Positions 51,927-60,223 of a DNA stretch of 64,000 nt are shown piece after piece; the stretch's first letter is position 1, and each line of letters opens with the position of its first letter. Under the pieces are notes generated by a model, which searched no databases, had not been told where the DNA came from, and saw only the letters and a program-made list of their open reading frames with translations. Source of the stretch: Burkholderia sp. Ax-1719 (GTDB taxonomy: Bacteria > Pseudomonadota > Gammaproteobacteria > Burkholderiales > Burkholderiaceae); assembly GCF_011753055.1 (NCBI RefSeq), contig NZ_VWWJ01000001.1, positions 744,001 to 808,000 on the forward strand, given 5' to 3'. A program made the translations under genes and the position numbers.

Positions 51927-52297
51927 TTGAGTGCCTCCTTGACCGTTTCGACATCGGCGCGAATCTCATCCCTCAGGATGCCGAATGATTGAACATGGCG
52001 ATACGAGCGCAGCATCATGAAAGCCACCAGGGAGAGCAGCAGCCAGGCCGCGGCGATTCCCCAGACTACGGTCAGGAAATACGCCGTATTCCACGCGGAG
52101 GCGATCAACGCGAAACAGAAGAACGACAGCGTGAAAAGCACTGTTACCGCAAGCGCCACCAGCGCGAGCATTTCCCGCATCACGCGCGCGCGGGTTTCGG
52201 CGAGTTCGATCGCAAACAGTTCGCCGTAATCCGCCAAACGGGTCATGAGAAACCGCGACACATTGCGCCAGCGGTCGAGCCTGGTTTGCATCGACAT
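51923..52297 (-). CDS. Phage-holin-superfamily YqjE-like membrane protein
   Basis: 124 residues with two adjacent membrane helices (LALVALAVTVLFTLSFFCFALI; AYFLTVVWGIAAAWLLLSLVAFMML) after an amphipathic acidic/basic segment (ADYGELFAIELAETRARV), the pattern of the Phage_holin_3_6/YqjE family. ATG 52297 has GGGAGG six bases upstream; 52303 and 52291 are alternatives. Not a phage gene: no other phage functions are nearby. Downstream of an MscS gene on the same strand, so possibly part of an osmotic or envelope stress unit. Confidence 0.75.
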   Translation of the reverse strand: MSMQTRLDRWRNVSRFLMTRLADYGELFAIELAETRARVMREMLALVALAVTVLFTLSFFCFALIASAWNTAYFLTVVWGIAAAWLLLSLVAFMMLRSYRHVQSFGILRDEIRADVETVKEALK

Positions 52298-52422
52298 GGC
52301 CATCCTCCCGCGAAATGCGCTGTCTGGCAGCGGGGTCGCGCATCATCGACACGCGACGCTTGAAACGGTCGCAACTTCCCCCGGGGCGGCATTGCCGCCT
52401 TACCTACAACGGCGCCGGCACG

Positions 52423-53283
52423 TCACGAGTGTGACAGCGCGGCGTCCATCTCACTGTCTTCGCGCAGCGTGGGCGTACCCGCAACGGCCAGATCGGCGCT
52501 CGCCAGCGCATTGCGCGCGTGGGCGCGCAGATCGTCGGCGGCGTAAGCCGCATCGGCGTTGCGCACCCAGGCGGCGATGCGCAGCCGCGCGCCGCCCTTC
52601 GACGGATAACTTTCTACGGCAACGGTTGGCGCGAGCGTGGTCCCGGCCAGCACGCGCGGCTCGTCGGCGACCATTTTCTTGAGTTCGGCGATGGCGGTAT
52701 CGACCTGATCGCGGCGGGCGAGGTCGATCGTCACGTCGACACGCTGAGTGCCGCCGCTGCTGTAATTGATGACGGGATTGCTCCAGATCTGGCTGTTCGG
52801 CACGAACACGTCGTTGCCGTCGCCGCGCTCGATGCGCGTCGTGAAGAGGCCCACTTCGCGCACGATACCGGCCGCCGCGCCGCTGCCCTCGATCACGTCG
52901 CCGGCGCGGAACGGCCGCAGCAGCAGCAACATGATGCCGGCTGCGATGTTCTGCAGCGTGCCTTGCAGCGCGAGGCCGATGGCCAGACCGGCGGCGCCCA
53001 GTGCGGCCAGCACACTGGCCGTGGCGATGCCGACTTCGCTCAGCGAAGCCACGATCGCGATGACCCGCACGGCCCACGCGGCGATCCCGGCAAGCATCGG
53101 CGCAAGCGTTGGGTCGGCGTGCGAGAGCACGAGCATGTTGGCGAAAAGCTGGGCAATGCGATTCGAGATCCACCAGCCGACCGCCACGATCAAAATCGCG
53201 ACGATCAGATGGAGAACGTCGTGCGTCACCGTCGCTAGAAGCGACGGCTGCAAATGGAACAGCCGATTGAAGAAGTCGTCCAT
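52423..53283 (-). CDS. MscS-type mechanosensitive channel
   Basis: 286 residues. Three membrane helices; the pore helix is GAAGLAIGLALQGTLQNIAAGIMLLLLRPF, with the glycine/alanine packing and the highly conserved GLALQ motif. The beta domain follows (FRAGDVIE, VGLFTTRI, VPNSQIWSNPVINYS) and a mixed alpha/beta C-terminal vestibule. Opens under membrane tension to release ions during osmotic downshock. Small-MscS length. Confidence 0.9.
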   Translation of the reverse strand: MDDFFNRLFHLQPSLLATVTHDVLHLIVAILIVAVGWWISNRIAQLFANMLVLSHADPTLAPMLAGIAAWAVRVIAIVASLSEVGIATASVLAALGAAGLAIGLALQGTLQNIAAGIMLLLLRPFRAGDVIEGSGAAAGIVREVGLFTTRIERGDGNDVFVPNSQIWSNPVINYSSGGTQRVDVTIDLARRDQVDTAIAELKKMVADEPRVLAGTTLAPTVAVESYPSKGGARLRIAAWVRNADAAYAADDLRAHARNALASADLAVAGTPTLREDSEMDAALSHS

Positions 53284-53408
53284 GGTTCAGGCCACCTGTG
53301 CCACTTGTTGCGATGGCAAAGACACAGCAGACGGCGTGCCCGTGAGCGGGGCCAGAACGACCAGGCGCGGTATGGGTGCGCGTTTTATCGACGCAACCAC
53401 AAACGCAA

Positions 53409-53434
53409 ACGCCAGAAGCGAACGCTTCCGGCGT
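53409..53434 (-). terminator. Terminator of the 44-codon gene
   Basis: 12-bp stem ACGCCAGAAGCG / CGCTTCCGGCGT with one mismatch and a two-base loop (four in practice), followed on the minus strand by TTGCGTTTGTGG. 85 bp after the small gene. Confidence 0.55.
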
Positions 53435-53518
53435 GCGGTGATGCAACTCCATACAGCCTGTATATCGACTTCGAGGGCTACGAATCAATGCTGCGGACGC
53501 CCTCGGTCCGCGTGCCGC

Positions 53519-53653
53519 TTAGTAGCGGCGCTGGGCTTCTGCGAGCAGTTCGCAGTATTCCAGGTGGCGATTGAGTGCCTTAACGCCAAGGCGGCCAAGC
53601 GCCTCAACAGCTTGATTGACGTTAGACGAAAGTGCAGCGATGAGCGCAGCCAT
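53519..53653 (-). CDS. 44-residue hypothetical protein
   Basis: Short gene starting MAALIAALSSNVNQAVEAL and ending LLAEAQRRY. Predicted amphipathic helices with one Cys (EYCEL). GAGGA lies just upstream of the ATG. It is framed by a good TATAAT promoter, a striking CCTAGGG/CCCTAGG repeat in its leader and a terminator hairpin, which makes it more credible than a random frame. Too short for the usual gene-length cut. Family and role unknown. Confidence 0.6.
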   Translation of the reverse strand: MAALIAALSSNVNQAVEALGRLGVKALNRHLEYCELLAEAQRRY

Positions 53654-53680
53654 GATGTCCTCGAGAGTCCAGGGTAGTTA

Positions 53681-53737
53681 CCTAGGGGTTTTCCCTAGGC
53701 GTTTTTCGTATTATAGGCTCCCTTTCGCGGAATGCAA
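53681..53737 (-). promoter_or_regulatory. Promoter and CCTAGGG inverted repeat of the 44-codon gene
   Basis: On the minus strand: TTGCAT (53737-53732), 16 bp, then a perfect TATAAT (53715-53710). Just downstream lies CCTAGGG-GTTTT-CCCTAGG (53681-53699), i.e. at about +4 to +22 of the transcript, where it could be an operator or a 5'-end RNA hairpin about 28 bases before the ATG. Confidence 0.55.
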
Positions 53738-53949
53738 GGACGACTTGTGGCGGCGCAACAATCTAGCCGGCAGATGTGGCCCCAGAATGACGGTGCGCCG
53801 CGAACGCTCGCGCAACATGCCCGCTGCTTTAGCACCTTCGCTGCTAATGTTGTGCGGATAAATTGGTGGTTCGGCCGATGGCGGATGCGCAAAATCGTAG
53901 AGATTCCGCAGAAAAATCCACAACTTGCGCATCTTATCCGGACCTCGCC

Positions 53950-55611
53950 ATGCCACTTCGACTATCAGGCCTGCGGCGTTTTGCCCGCGCGCGCCGAGCG
54001 TTTATTGCATTCAGTACGCTCGCGGGCGCCGCGGCATTTGTCACGTTGCCGCCTGCGGCCCACGCCGCGCCTAAAGGACCCACCGGCACCCTGGTGTTCT
54101 GCAGCGAGGGCAGCCCCGCGGGTTTCGACCCCGGCCAGCACACCACCAGTACCGACTTCGACGCCAGCACTGACACGATCTACAACGAACTCGTGCAGTT
54201 TCGCAATGGCACGCTCGACCTTGAACCGGGCCTCGCGACCAGTTGGGACAGTTCGTCCGACCAGCGCATTTACACGTTCCATCTTCGGCATGGCGTGAAA
54301 TTCCAGACCACGGCGTACTTTCATCCCACGCGCGACTTCAACGCCGACGACGTGCTGTTCACCTTCAACCGCATGCTCGACGCCCAGCAGCCATTCCGCA
54401 AGGCGTATCCCACCAGCTTCCCGTACTTCAGCGATCTGGGCTTCGACAAGAACATCGCGCAGATCGACAAACTCGACGACTACACGGTGCGCTTCACGCT
54501 CAAGACGCCCGATGTGATCTTCGTGCGCAATCTGGCGATGAGCTTCGCGTCGATTCTGTCCGCCGAATACGCGGCGCAGCTGAGCGCGGCGCATCGCGAG
54601 GCCGATATCAACCAGTTGCCGGTGGGCACGGGCCCGTTTGTATTCCGCTCTTACCAGAAGGATGCGCTGATCCGCTACGACGCGAATCCCGATTACTGGC
54701 GCCCACAGGACGTCAAACTCGCGCATCTGATTTTCTCGATCAATCCCGATCCGGCCGTGCGTATCCAGAAGCTCGCGAGCGGCGAGTGCCAGGTCTCGGT
54801 GTTTCCGCGCCCCGCGGATCTCGACGTGGTCAAGCGCAATCCGTCGCTGCGGCTGGTGTCGGGCGTGGGTTTCAATGTCGGTTTTGTCGCCTACAACACG
54901 CAGCATCCGCCGCTCGACCGCGTGGAGGTGCGCCGCGCGCTCGATATGGCGATCGACAAGCCTGCGATCATTCAGGCCGTGTTCGCGGGCAACGCGAAGA
55001 TCGCAGCCAATCCGATGCCGCCCTCGCAATGGTCGTATAACCCGAGCCTCAAGGACGCGCCTTACGATGCCGCCAAAGCCCGCGCGCTACTCGCGCAGGC
55101 CGGGTTTCCGGATGGCTTCGAGATCACGCTCTGGGCGATGCCGGTGCAGCGCCCCTACAACCCCAACGCGCAGTTGATGGCGCAACTGATCCAGCAGGAC
55201 TGGGCGAAGATCGGCGTGCGCGCGAAGATCGTGAGTTACGAGTGGGGCGAATACAACCGCCGCGCCAAGCAGGGCGGCGAGCACGACGCGCTGCTCTACG
55301 GCTGGTCGGGCGACAACGGCGACCCGGACAACTGGCTCGGCGCGCTGCTCGGTTGCGACGCCGTGCATGGCAGCAATGTGTCGAAGTGGTGCGATCCGGC
55401 CTTCAACAAGCTGATCGAGAAAGCACGCGCCGACTCCGACGTGCAGCAGCGCACCGCGCTCTACGAGCAGGCGCAGGTCATTTTCAAGCAGCAGGTGCCG
55501 TTCACGCCGATCGCGCATTCGATCGTGTCGCTGCCCGTTTCGAATCGCGTCCAGGGGCTTGTGTTCTCGCCGCTGGGCAGTCACCGCTTCGATGGTGTGT
55601 CGGTGCAGTAG
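53950..55611 (+). CDS. Peptide/opine-type ABC transporter substrate-binding protein (DppA-like)
   Basis: 553 residues, SBP family 5. Signal peptide with basic start (RLSGLRRFARARRAFIAFS...) cleaved near AAHA-AP. Family motifs: TLVFCSEGSPAGFDPGQHT, the conserved LATSWDSSSDQRIYTFHLRHGVKFQ and DGFEITLWAMP. Binds dipeptides or related ligands in the periplasm. No permease or ATPase gene is adjacent, so it must serve a transporter encoded elsewhere. ATG 53950 (MPLRLSGL) was chosen over an upstream start at 53863 whose extra residues block a signal peptide. Has its own terminator. Confidence 0.88.
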   Translation: MPLRLSGLRRFARARRAFIAFSTLAGAAAFVTLPPAAHAAPKGPTGTLVFCSEGSPAGFDPGQHTTSTDFDASTDTIYNELVQFRNGTLDLEPGLATSWDSSSDQRIYTFHLRHGVKFQTTAYFHPTRDFNADDVLFTFNRMLDAQQPFRKAYPTSFPYFSDLGFDKNIAQIDKLDDYTVRFTLKTPDVIFVRNLAMSFASILSAEYAAQLSAAHREADINQLPVGTGPFVFRSYQKDALIRYDANPDYWRPQDVKLAHLIFSINPDPAVRIQKLASGECQVSVFPRPADLDVVKRNPSLRLVSGVGFNVGFVAYNTQHPPLDRVEVRRALDMAIDKPAIIQAVFAGNAKIAANPMPPSQWSYNPSLKDAPYDAAKARALLAQAGFPDGFEITLWAMPVQRPYNPNAQLMAQLIQQDWAKIGVRAKIVSYEWGEYNRRAKQGGEHDALLYGWSGDNGDPDNWLGALLGCDAVHGSNVSKWCDPAFNKLIEKARADSDVQQRTALYEQAQVIFKQQVPFTPIAHSIVSLPVSNRVQGLVFSPLGSHRFDGVSVQ

Positions 55612-55638
55612 CGCGCAGCACGCCCCCTCTTTGTTCCC

Positions 55639-55674
55639 CCGACGACGCGCCTTGCCGCGTCGTCGGTCATTTCT
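55639..55674 (+). terminator. Terminator of the peptide-binding protein gene
   Basis: Perfect 11-bp arms CCGACGACGCG / CGCGTCGTCGG, six-base loop, then TCATTTCT. Starts 28 bp after the stop. Confidence 0.75.
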
Positions 55675-55740
55675 CCACGCAAAACGCTCGCTCTCCGCGC
55701 GTTCAGGGTTTGTACCAAGCCGCTCATTTTCCGCTTTACA

Positions 55741-55757
55741 TATCAGGTAGCCTGATA
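55741..55757. promoter_or_regulatory. Operator candidate of the hydroxycinnamate operon
   Basis: Perfect inverted repeat TATCAGG-TAG-CCTGATA, 51 bp before the ech ATG. Symmetry, 17-bp length and position are those of a dimeric repressor site. MarR-type repressors responding to hydroxycinnamoyl-CoA control such genes in other bacteria; no such repressor is encoded in the window. Confidence 0.65.
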
Positions 55758-55807
55758 GTAAATTGACTTCAAGCCGCGAGTGCGGCACGGTCTAACGGAG
55801 AGAGACA

Positions 55808-56635
55808 ATGAGTTACGAAGGTCGCTGGAAAACGGTCAATGTCACGGTGCAGGGCGGGATTGCGTGGGTGGCGTTCAATCGCCCCGAAAAGCGCAATGCG
55901 ATGAGCCCGACGCTCAACAAGGAGATGATCGACGTGCTCGAAACCGTCGAGCTCGATCCTGAAGCGCAGGTGCTGGTGCTGACCGGCGAGGGCGACGCCT
56001 GGACCGCGGGCATGGACCTCAAGGAATATTTCCGCGAAGTCGATACGGGCCCGGACGTGCTGCAGGAACGCATTCGCCGCGACGCCAGCCGCTGGCAATG
56101 GCAACTTCTGCGCATGTATTCGAAGCCGACCATCGCCATGGTCAATGGCTGGTGCTTTGGCGGAGGGTTTTCGCCGCTGGTGGCCTGCGATCTGGCCATC
56201 GCCGCCGATGAAGCCGTGTTCGGGCTTTCGGAAATCAACTGGGGCATTCCGCCGGGCAATCTCGTCAGCAAGGCCATGGCCGATACGGTGGGCCACCGCG
56301 AAGCGCTGTACTACATCATGACGGGTGAGACGTTCACGGGCGAAAAGGCCGCGCAGATGGGGCTCGTCAACAAGAGCGTGCCGCGTGCGCAACTGCGCGA
56401 GGAAACGCTGGCGCTGGCGGCGAAGCTGCTCGACAAGAATCCGGTTGTGCTTCGGAATGCCAAGCATGGTTTCAAGCGCAGCCGCGAACTGACGTGGGAG
56501 CAGAACGAAGACTATCTGTACGCCAAGCTCGATCAGGCCAACTATCGCGATCCGGAAGGCGGGCGCGCGAAGGGCCTCAAGCAGTTCCTCGACGACAAGA
56601 GCATCAAGCCCGGTCTGCAGGCTTACAAGCGCTAA
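55808..56635 (+). CDS. ech: p-Hydroxycinnamoyl-CoA hydratase/lyase
   Basis: 275 residues, crotonase superfamily. Hydrates feruloyl- or coumaroyl-CoA and cleaves it to vanillin or 4-hydroxybenzaldehyde plus acetyl-CoA. Oxyanion-hole segments are GDAWTAGMDLKEYF and MVNGWCFGGGF; the specific signature is EINWGIPPGNLVSKAM, carrying the catalytic Glu, and a Tyr in NEDYLYAKLDQ. These match the well-studied Pseudomonas enzyme closely. Followed by the CoA ligase gene that makes its substrate. Cytoplasmic. Confidence 0.93.
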   Translation: MSYEGRWKTVNVTVQGGIAWVAFNRPEKRNAMSPTLNKEMIDVLETVELDPEAQVLVLTGEGDAWTAGMDLKEYFREVDTGPDVLQERIRRDASRWQWQLLRMYSKPTIAMVNGWCFGGGFSPLVACDLAIAADEAVFGLSEINWGIPPGNLVSKAMADTVGHREALYYIMTGETFTGEKAAQMGLVNKSVPRAQLREETLALAAKLLDKNPVVLRNAKHGFKRSRELTWEQNEDYLYAKLDQANYRDPEGGRAKGLKQFLDDKSIKPGLQAYKR

Positions 56636-56769
56636 AGCGCGGCGCTACGCTGTCCGGTCGACGCGGCGCACGCGAGCAACGAAGCACGCGCCGCGACAGA
56701 ACACGCCACGCCGCCCCGGCTGAAAGGTGCTCAAAACGCACCAGGGGCGGCACAACCAGGAGACAGGTT

Positions 56770-58668
56770 TTGGAATCGGACCAAAGCCACGCAGACGGCG
56801 CACCCGCACGATATCGGGGCGTCGCAATCGGTTCCGTCTCGCCGCGCATCGAGCGGCGCGGCGAATGCTGGTATCTGGAGGCAGGCGAGCCCCTGGGCGC
56901 TTATCCCGAGCGTTTCACGGACCGCCTCGAACGCGGCGCGTGCGAGCATCCCGAGCGCCTGCTGGTGGCGCGACGCGATGCCAGCGGCGCATGGCGCGGT
57001 GTGAGCTACGCGCAAATGCTGGAGGATGCGCGCGCCATCGGCGCAGCGCTGTTGCAGCGCGGTTTGAACGCGCAACGCCCGGTGGCGATCCTTTCGGGCA
57101 ATGGCATCGAGCACATGCAGATGGCGTTCGGCGCGATGTGGGCGGGCATTCCCTATGCGCCCATTTCCCCCGCGTATTCGCTGATCTCGGGCGACTACGG
57201 CAAACTGCGTCACGTGCTGGACGTGCTCACGCCAGGCCTCGTTTTCGCCGACGATATCGACGCCTACGCGCATGCGCTCGATGCGGTGCTGCCAGCCGGC
57301 GTGGAGCGCGTGAGCGCGGCGCCCTCGCAACGTAGCGGCGCCAATGTCACGCGTTTCGCCGCCTTGCTCGACACGCCGCCCGATCAAGCCGATTCCGCTC
57401 ATGCGAACGTGAACGGCGACACCATCGCCAAGTTTCTTTTCACCTCGGGCTCGACGCGCCTGCCCAAGGCCGTGCCCACCACGCACCGCATGCTCTGCGC
57501 CAATCAGCAGATGCTGCTGGAGACGTTTCCGCAGTTCGGCATCGAGCCGCCGGTGCTGGTGGACTGGCTGCCCTGGAATCACACCTTCGGCGGTAGTCAT
57601 AACGTGGGCATCGCGCTCTACAACGGCGGCACGCTGTATATCGACGACGGCAAGCCGGTGGCGGGCAAGTTCGAGGAGACGCTGCGCAATCTGCGCGAGA
57701 TTGCGCCGACCGTCTTTTTCAACGTGCCGAAAGGTTGGGAAGAACTGACCGCCGCGCTCGAATCCGATGCCGCGCTGCGCGAGCGTTTCTTTTCGCGCGT
57801 GAAAATGTACTTTTTCGCGGGCGCGGGGCTTTCGCAGGCCGCGTGGGAAAGGCTCGAACGCGTGACGCTTGCGCACTGCGGCGAGCGTATCCGCATCATG
57901 GCGGGCCTGGGCATGACCGAGACTGCGCCTTCGTGTCTGTTCACGACTGGGCCAGTGGCGCGTGCCGGTTATATCGGCCTGCCCGCGCCGGGTTGTCTCG
58001 TCAAGGTCGCGCCGGTGGACGGCAAGCTGGAAGTGCGGTTTCGCGGCCCGAACGTGATGGGAGGCTATTGGCGCGCAGCGCCGGAAAACCGGCAGGATGT
58101 GTTCGACGATGAAGGCTATTACCGCAGCGGCGACGCCGTGCGCTTCGTCGACCCGGCGCGGCCCGAACTCGGTCTCGCCTTCGACGGACGCATTGCGGAG
58201 GATTTCAAGCTCGCGTCGGGCACCTTCGTGAGCGTCGGGCCGATGCGAGCGCGCATCATCAGCGAAGGCGCGCCGTATGTGCAGGACGCCGTGATCACCG
58301 GCATGAATCGCGACGACGTGGGCGTGATGATCTTCCCGCGTCTCGATGCCTGCCGCGCGCTGGCAAAGCTCGAAGGCCACGCGAGCGCGGCCGACGTGCT
58401 CGCCGCGCCGCCCGTGCGTAGCTTCTTCGCGGATCTGGCGGCGCGTCTGAATACGAGCGCCACGGGCAGCGCAACCTATATTGCGCGTCTGCGCCTGCTG
58501 GCGGTGCCGCCGTCGCTCGACCTGGGCGAGATCACCGATAAAGGCTCGATCAATCAGCGCGCGGTGCTCCAGCATCGCGATGCGCTGGTCGAAGCGATGC
58601 ACGCGCCGGATACGGAAGATCCCGATGTGCTGCTTTCCCGCGCACGCAGCGTTGCCGTGAAAAATTAG
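56770..58668 (+). CDS. fcs: Feruloyl-CoA synthetase
   Basis: 632 residues, ANL adenylating family. Activates ferulate and related acids with ATP and CoA. The P-loop FTSGSTRLPKAVPTTHRML, acyl-pocket WLPWNHTFGG, AGLGMTETAPSCLFT and YYRSGDAVRFVDP are visible; a final Lys in ITDKGSINQRAVL is the catalytic lysine. The start is read as TTG at 56770 (LESDQSHADG), because AGGAG sits exactly seven bases upstream and no ATG lies before the conserved start. The open frame extends upstream into ech out of phase and is not coding. Second gene of the ech-fcs operon. Confidence 0.9.
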   Translation: MESDQSHADGAPARYRGVAIGSVSPRIERRGECWYLEAGEPLGAYPERFTDRLERGACEHPERLLVARRDASGAWRGVSYAQMLEDARAIGAALLQRGLNAQRPVAILSGNGIEHMQMAFGAMWAGIPYAPISPAYSLISGDYGKLRHVLDVLTPGLVFADDIDAYAHALDAVLPAGVERVSAAPSQRSGANVTRFAALLDTPPDQADSAHANVNGDTIAKFLFTSGSTRLPKAVPTTHRMLCANQQMLLETFPQFGIEPPVLVDWLPWNHTFGGSHNVGIALYNGGTLYIDDGKPVAGKFEETLRNLREIAPTVFFNVPKGWEELTAALESDAALRERFFSRVKMYFFAGAGLSQAAWERLERVTLAHCGERIRIMAGLGMTETAPSCLFTTGPVARAGYIGLPAPGCLVKVAPVDGKLEVRFRGPNVMGGYWRAAPENRQDVFDDEGYYRSGDAVRFVDPARPELGLAFDGRIAEDFKLASGTFVSVGPMRARIISEGAPYVQDAVITGMNRDDVGVMIFPRLDACRALAKLEGHASAADVLAAPPVRSFFADLAARLNTSATGSATYIARLRLLAVPPSLDLGEITDKGSINQRAVLQHRDALVEAMHAPDTEDPDVLLSRARSVAVKN

Positions 58669-58680
58669 AGAGGATAGCGA

Positions 58681-59262
58681 ATGACAATGATATTCCGATG
58701 CCTGTTCGCCTCTGCCTTCATGACGTTCTGCGTGGGGCAGTCGATGGCCGCCGAAGCGGACAGTCCACCTGCGGCCTTCGATCCGCCCAGGCCACAACTG
58801 ACGTATATGGGCCGCTTCAGCGTCGATCTGACCGCGCCGATCTGGGAACTCGGCGCGAGCAGCGACGCGGGCAAACGCCGCATCATTCCGATCACGGGCG
58901 GGCGCGTCGACGGCCCGCTCGTCAACGGCGAGATCCTGAACAACGGTGCGGACTGGCAGGTCGTGACGAAGGACGGCGTGGCGATGATCGACACGCGCTA
59001 TCTCTTGAAGATGGACGATGGCGAGTATGTCTATCTGCAGACGCGCGGCATGCGCTACGGTCCCGCCGGGGTGATGGCCGACGTCGCGCAGGGCAAGCCG
59101 GTCGATCCTTCGAAGTATTATTTCCGGCTGTATATGAACTTCGAAACTTCGTCGAAGAAGTACGCGTGGCTCAATCGCGCGATGGCGGTGGGCTATGCGA
59201 TGCGGCTGGGCAACGCGGTGGTCTACGACGCGTATCTGCTGGACGCCGCGCCTAAGCGCTAG
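58681..59262 (+). CDS. DUF3237 secreted protein
   Basis: 193 residues. Signal peptide (CLFASAFMTFCVGQSMAAE), then the DUF3237 pattern: RFSVDLTAPIWELG, RRIIPITGGRVDGPLVNGEIL, ADWQVVTKDGVAMIDTRYLLKMDDGEYVYLQTRG. A beta-barrel domain without known activity, found near aromatic-acid catabolism in other bacteria. AGAGGA precedes the ATG, 12 bp after fcs, so probably in the same operon. Exported version; many homologues are cytoplasmic. Overlaps the convergent luxR stop by four bases. Confidence 0.8.
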   Translation: MTMIFRCLFASAFMTFCVGQSMAAEADSPPAAFDPPRPQLTYMGRFSVDLTAPIWELGASSDAGKRRIIPITGGRVDGPLVNGEILNNGADWQVVTKDGVAMIDTRYLLKMDDGEYVYLQTRGMRYGPAGVMADVAQGKPVDPSKYYFRLYMNFETSSKKYAWLNRAMAVGYAMRLGNAVVYDAYLLDAAPKR

Positions 59263-60062
59263 GGCGCGGCATCGTCGCCCAGCGCTTCGATAAAGCGTGA
59301 AAACAGCTCGGGCTGCGTAGAAATCCCGAGTTTGGTGTAGAGATGGCGGCGGTGTACCTTGACCGTCTCCGGCGAAATGGCGAGCCGTTCGGCAATCGCC
59401 TTCGAGGAATTGCCGCGCAGCACCATGCGCGCGATTGCCATCTCGCGCTCGGTCAACAGGCCCGCGCCAAAGCGGCCAAGCGCGGTTTCCACGCGCGCGC
59501 CCAGATCGGCGGCGCTTGGCACGATACGCGCCGTCTCTCCTGCCAGCCGCCAGTGCTGGCGAATCGCCGCAAGCACCCACGGCAGCGCGGCGGCGAGCTT
59601 GCCCAGCGGTTCCGTATCGAAGCGCGTGGCCGAACCCATCGACAGCGAAAGCAGCACGTCCGGCTGCGCACGCACCAGCACCTGGATTTCATCCTCGCCA
59701 ACCGCATCGCGGAAATAGCTCAGAAAATACTCGCTTTGCCGGAACAGGTCGGGCGCGACTTCTTCCAGCCGGTAGCAGCCGTCCGCCAGGCCGTCGTGGG
59801 CGGCCTGCAGAAAAGGATCGAGCAGATAGAGACCGTTGAGATAGAGCGGCACCGGCGAGGGCGCGTCGCTGCCGCCCGCATCGTATTCGTCGAGCACGAT
59901 GGGCACGCCATCCGCGCCGACAGCGGTGGCAAGCGCATTGTCGAATGGCATCATCTCGTTGAGCAACAGCACCAGGAAGCGCCAGAAACGCGGCTGACCC
60001 AGATGGTCCAGCACGCGCCCGAGCGCCTGATGCATCGCGATTTCCGTAAAGAGTCGATCCAT
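59259..60062 (-). CDS. LuxR-family transcriptional regulator
   Basis: 267 residues. C-terminal GerE/LuxR HTH (about 200-255: LTEREMAIARMVLRGNSSKAIAERLAISPETVKVHRRHLYTKLGI). The N-terminal 190 residues do not look like an acyl-homoserine-lactone domain or a receiver; a helical or GAF-like region is all I can say. ATG 60062 has AAGGAT upstream. Divergent from the permease-peptidase pair, its likely target. Confidence 0.85.
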   Translation of the reverse strand: MDRLFTEIAMHQALGRVLDHLGQPRFWRFLVLLLNEMMPFDNALATAVGADGVPIVLDEYDAGGSDAPSPVPLYLNGLYLLDPFLQAAHDGLADGCYRLEEVAPDLFRQSEYFLSYFRDAVGEDEIQVLVRAQPDVLLSLSMGSATRFDTEPLGKLAAALPWVLAAIRQHWRLAGETARIVPSAADLGARVETALGRFGAGLLTEREMAIARMVLRGNSSKAIAERLAISPETVKVHRRHLYTKLGISTQPELFSRFIEALGDDAAP

Positions 60063-60223
60063 ATCCTTGTTTGTCGCTGTCGTTTTTGTGCTGGCCGGGC
60101 CTGGGCACCGCAAGGGCGTAACCCAAAATGGGAATAGCGGTCAAAAAAATGGCTTCCTAGACTGCAACGCAATCTGTGGCCCCGAGTATGGGCGTTCAAA
60201 AAAGCGCAGCATAGGAGAGCAGG

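Noticed and set aside
51923..52297. Prophage holin
   Set aside because: The protein matches the YqjE-like branch of the holin superfamily and lies with YqjK-like and MscS genes; no endolysin, tail or integrase genes are near.
53863..53949. Longer N-terminus for the peptide-binding protein
   Set aside because: The extra 29 residues precede and would bury a good signal peptide; the ATG at 53950 is the natural start.
55763..55796. Sigma-70 promoter TTGACT...TCTAAC before ech
   Set aside because: Spacing is 22 bp, too long, and would place the start almost at the ribosome site.
56731..59580. 949-residue minus-strand frame opposite fcs and the DUF3237 gene
   Set aside because: Overlaps two strongly supported plus-strand genes and part of luxR in another frame; no domain found.
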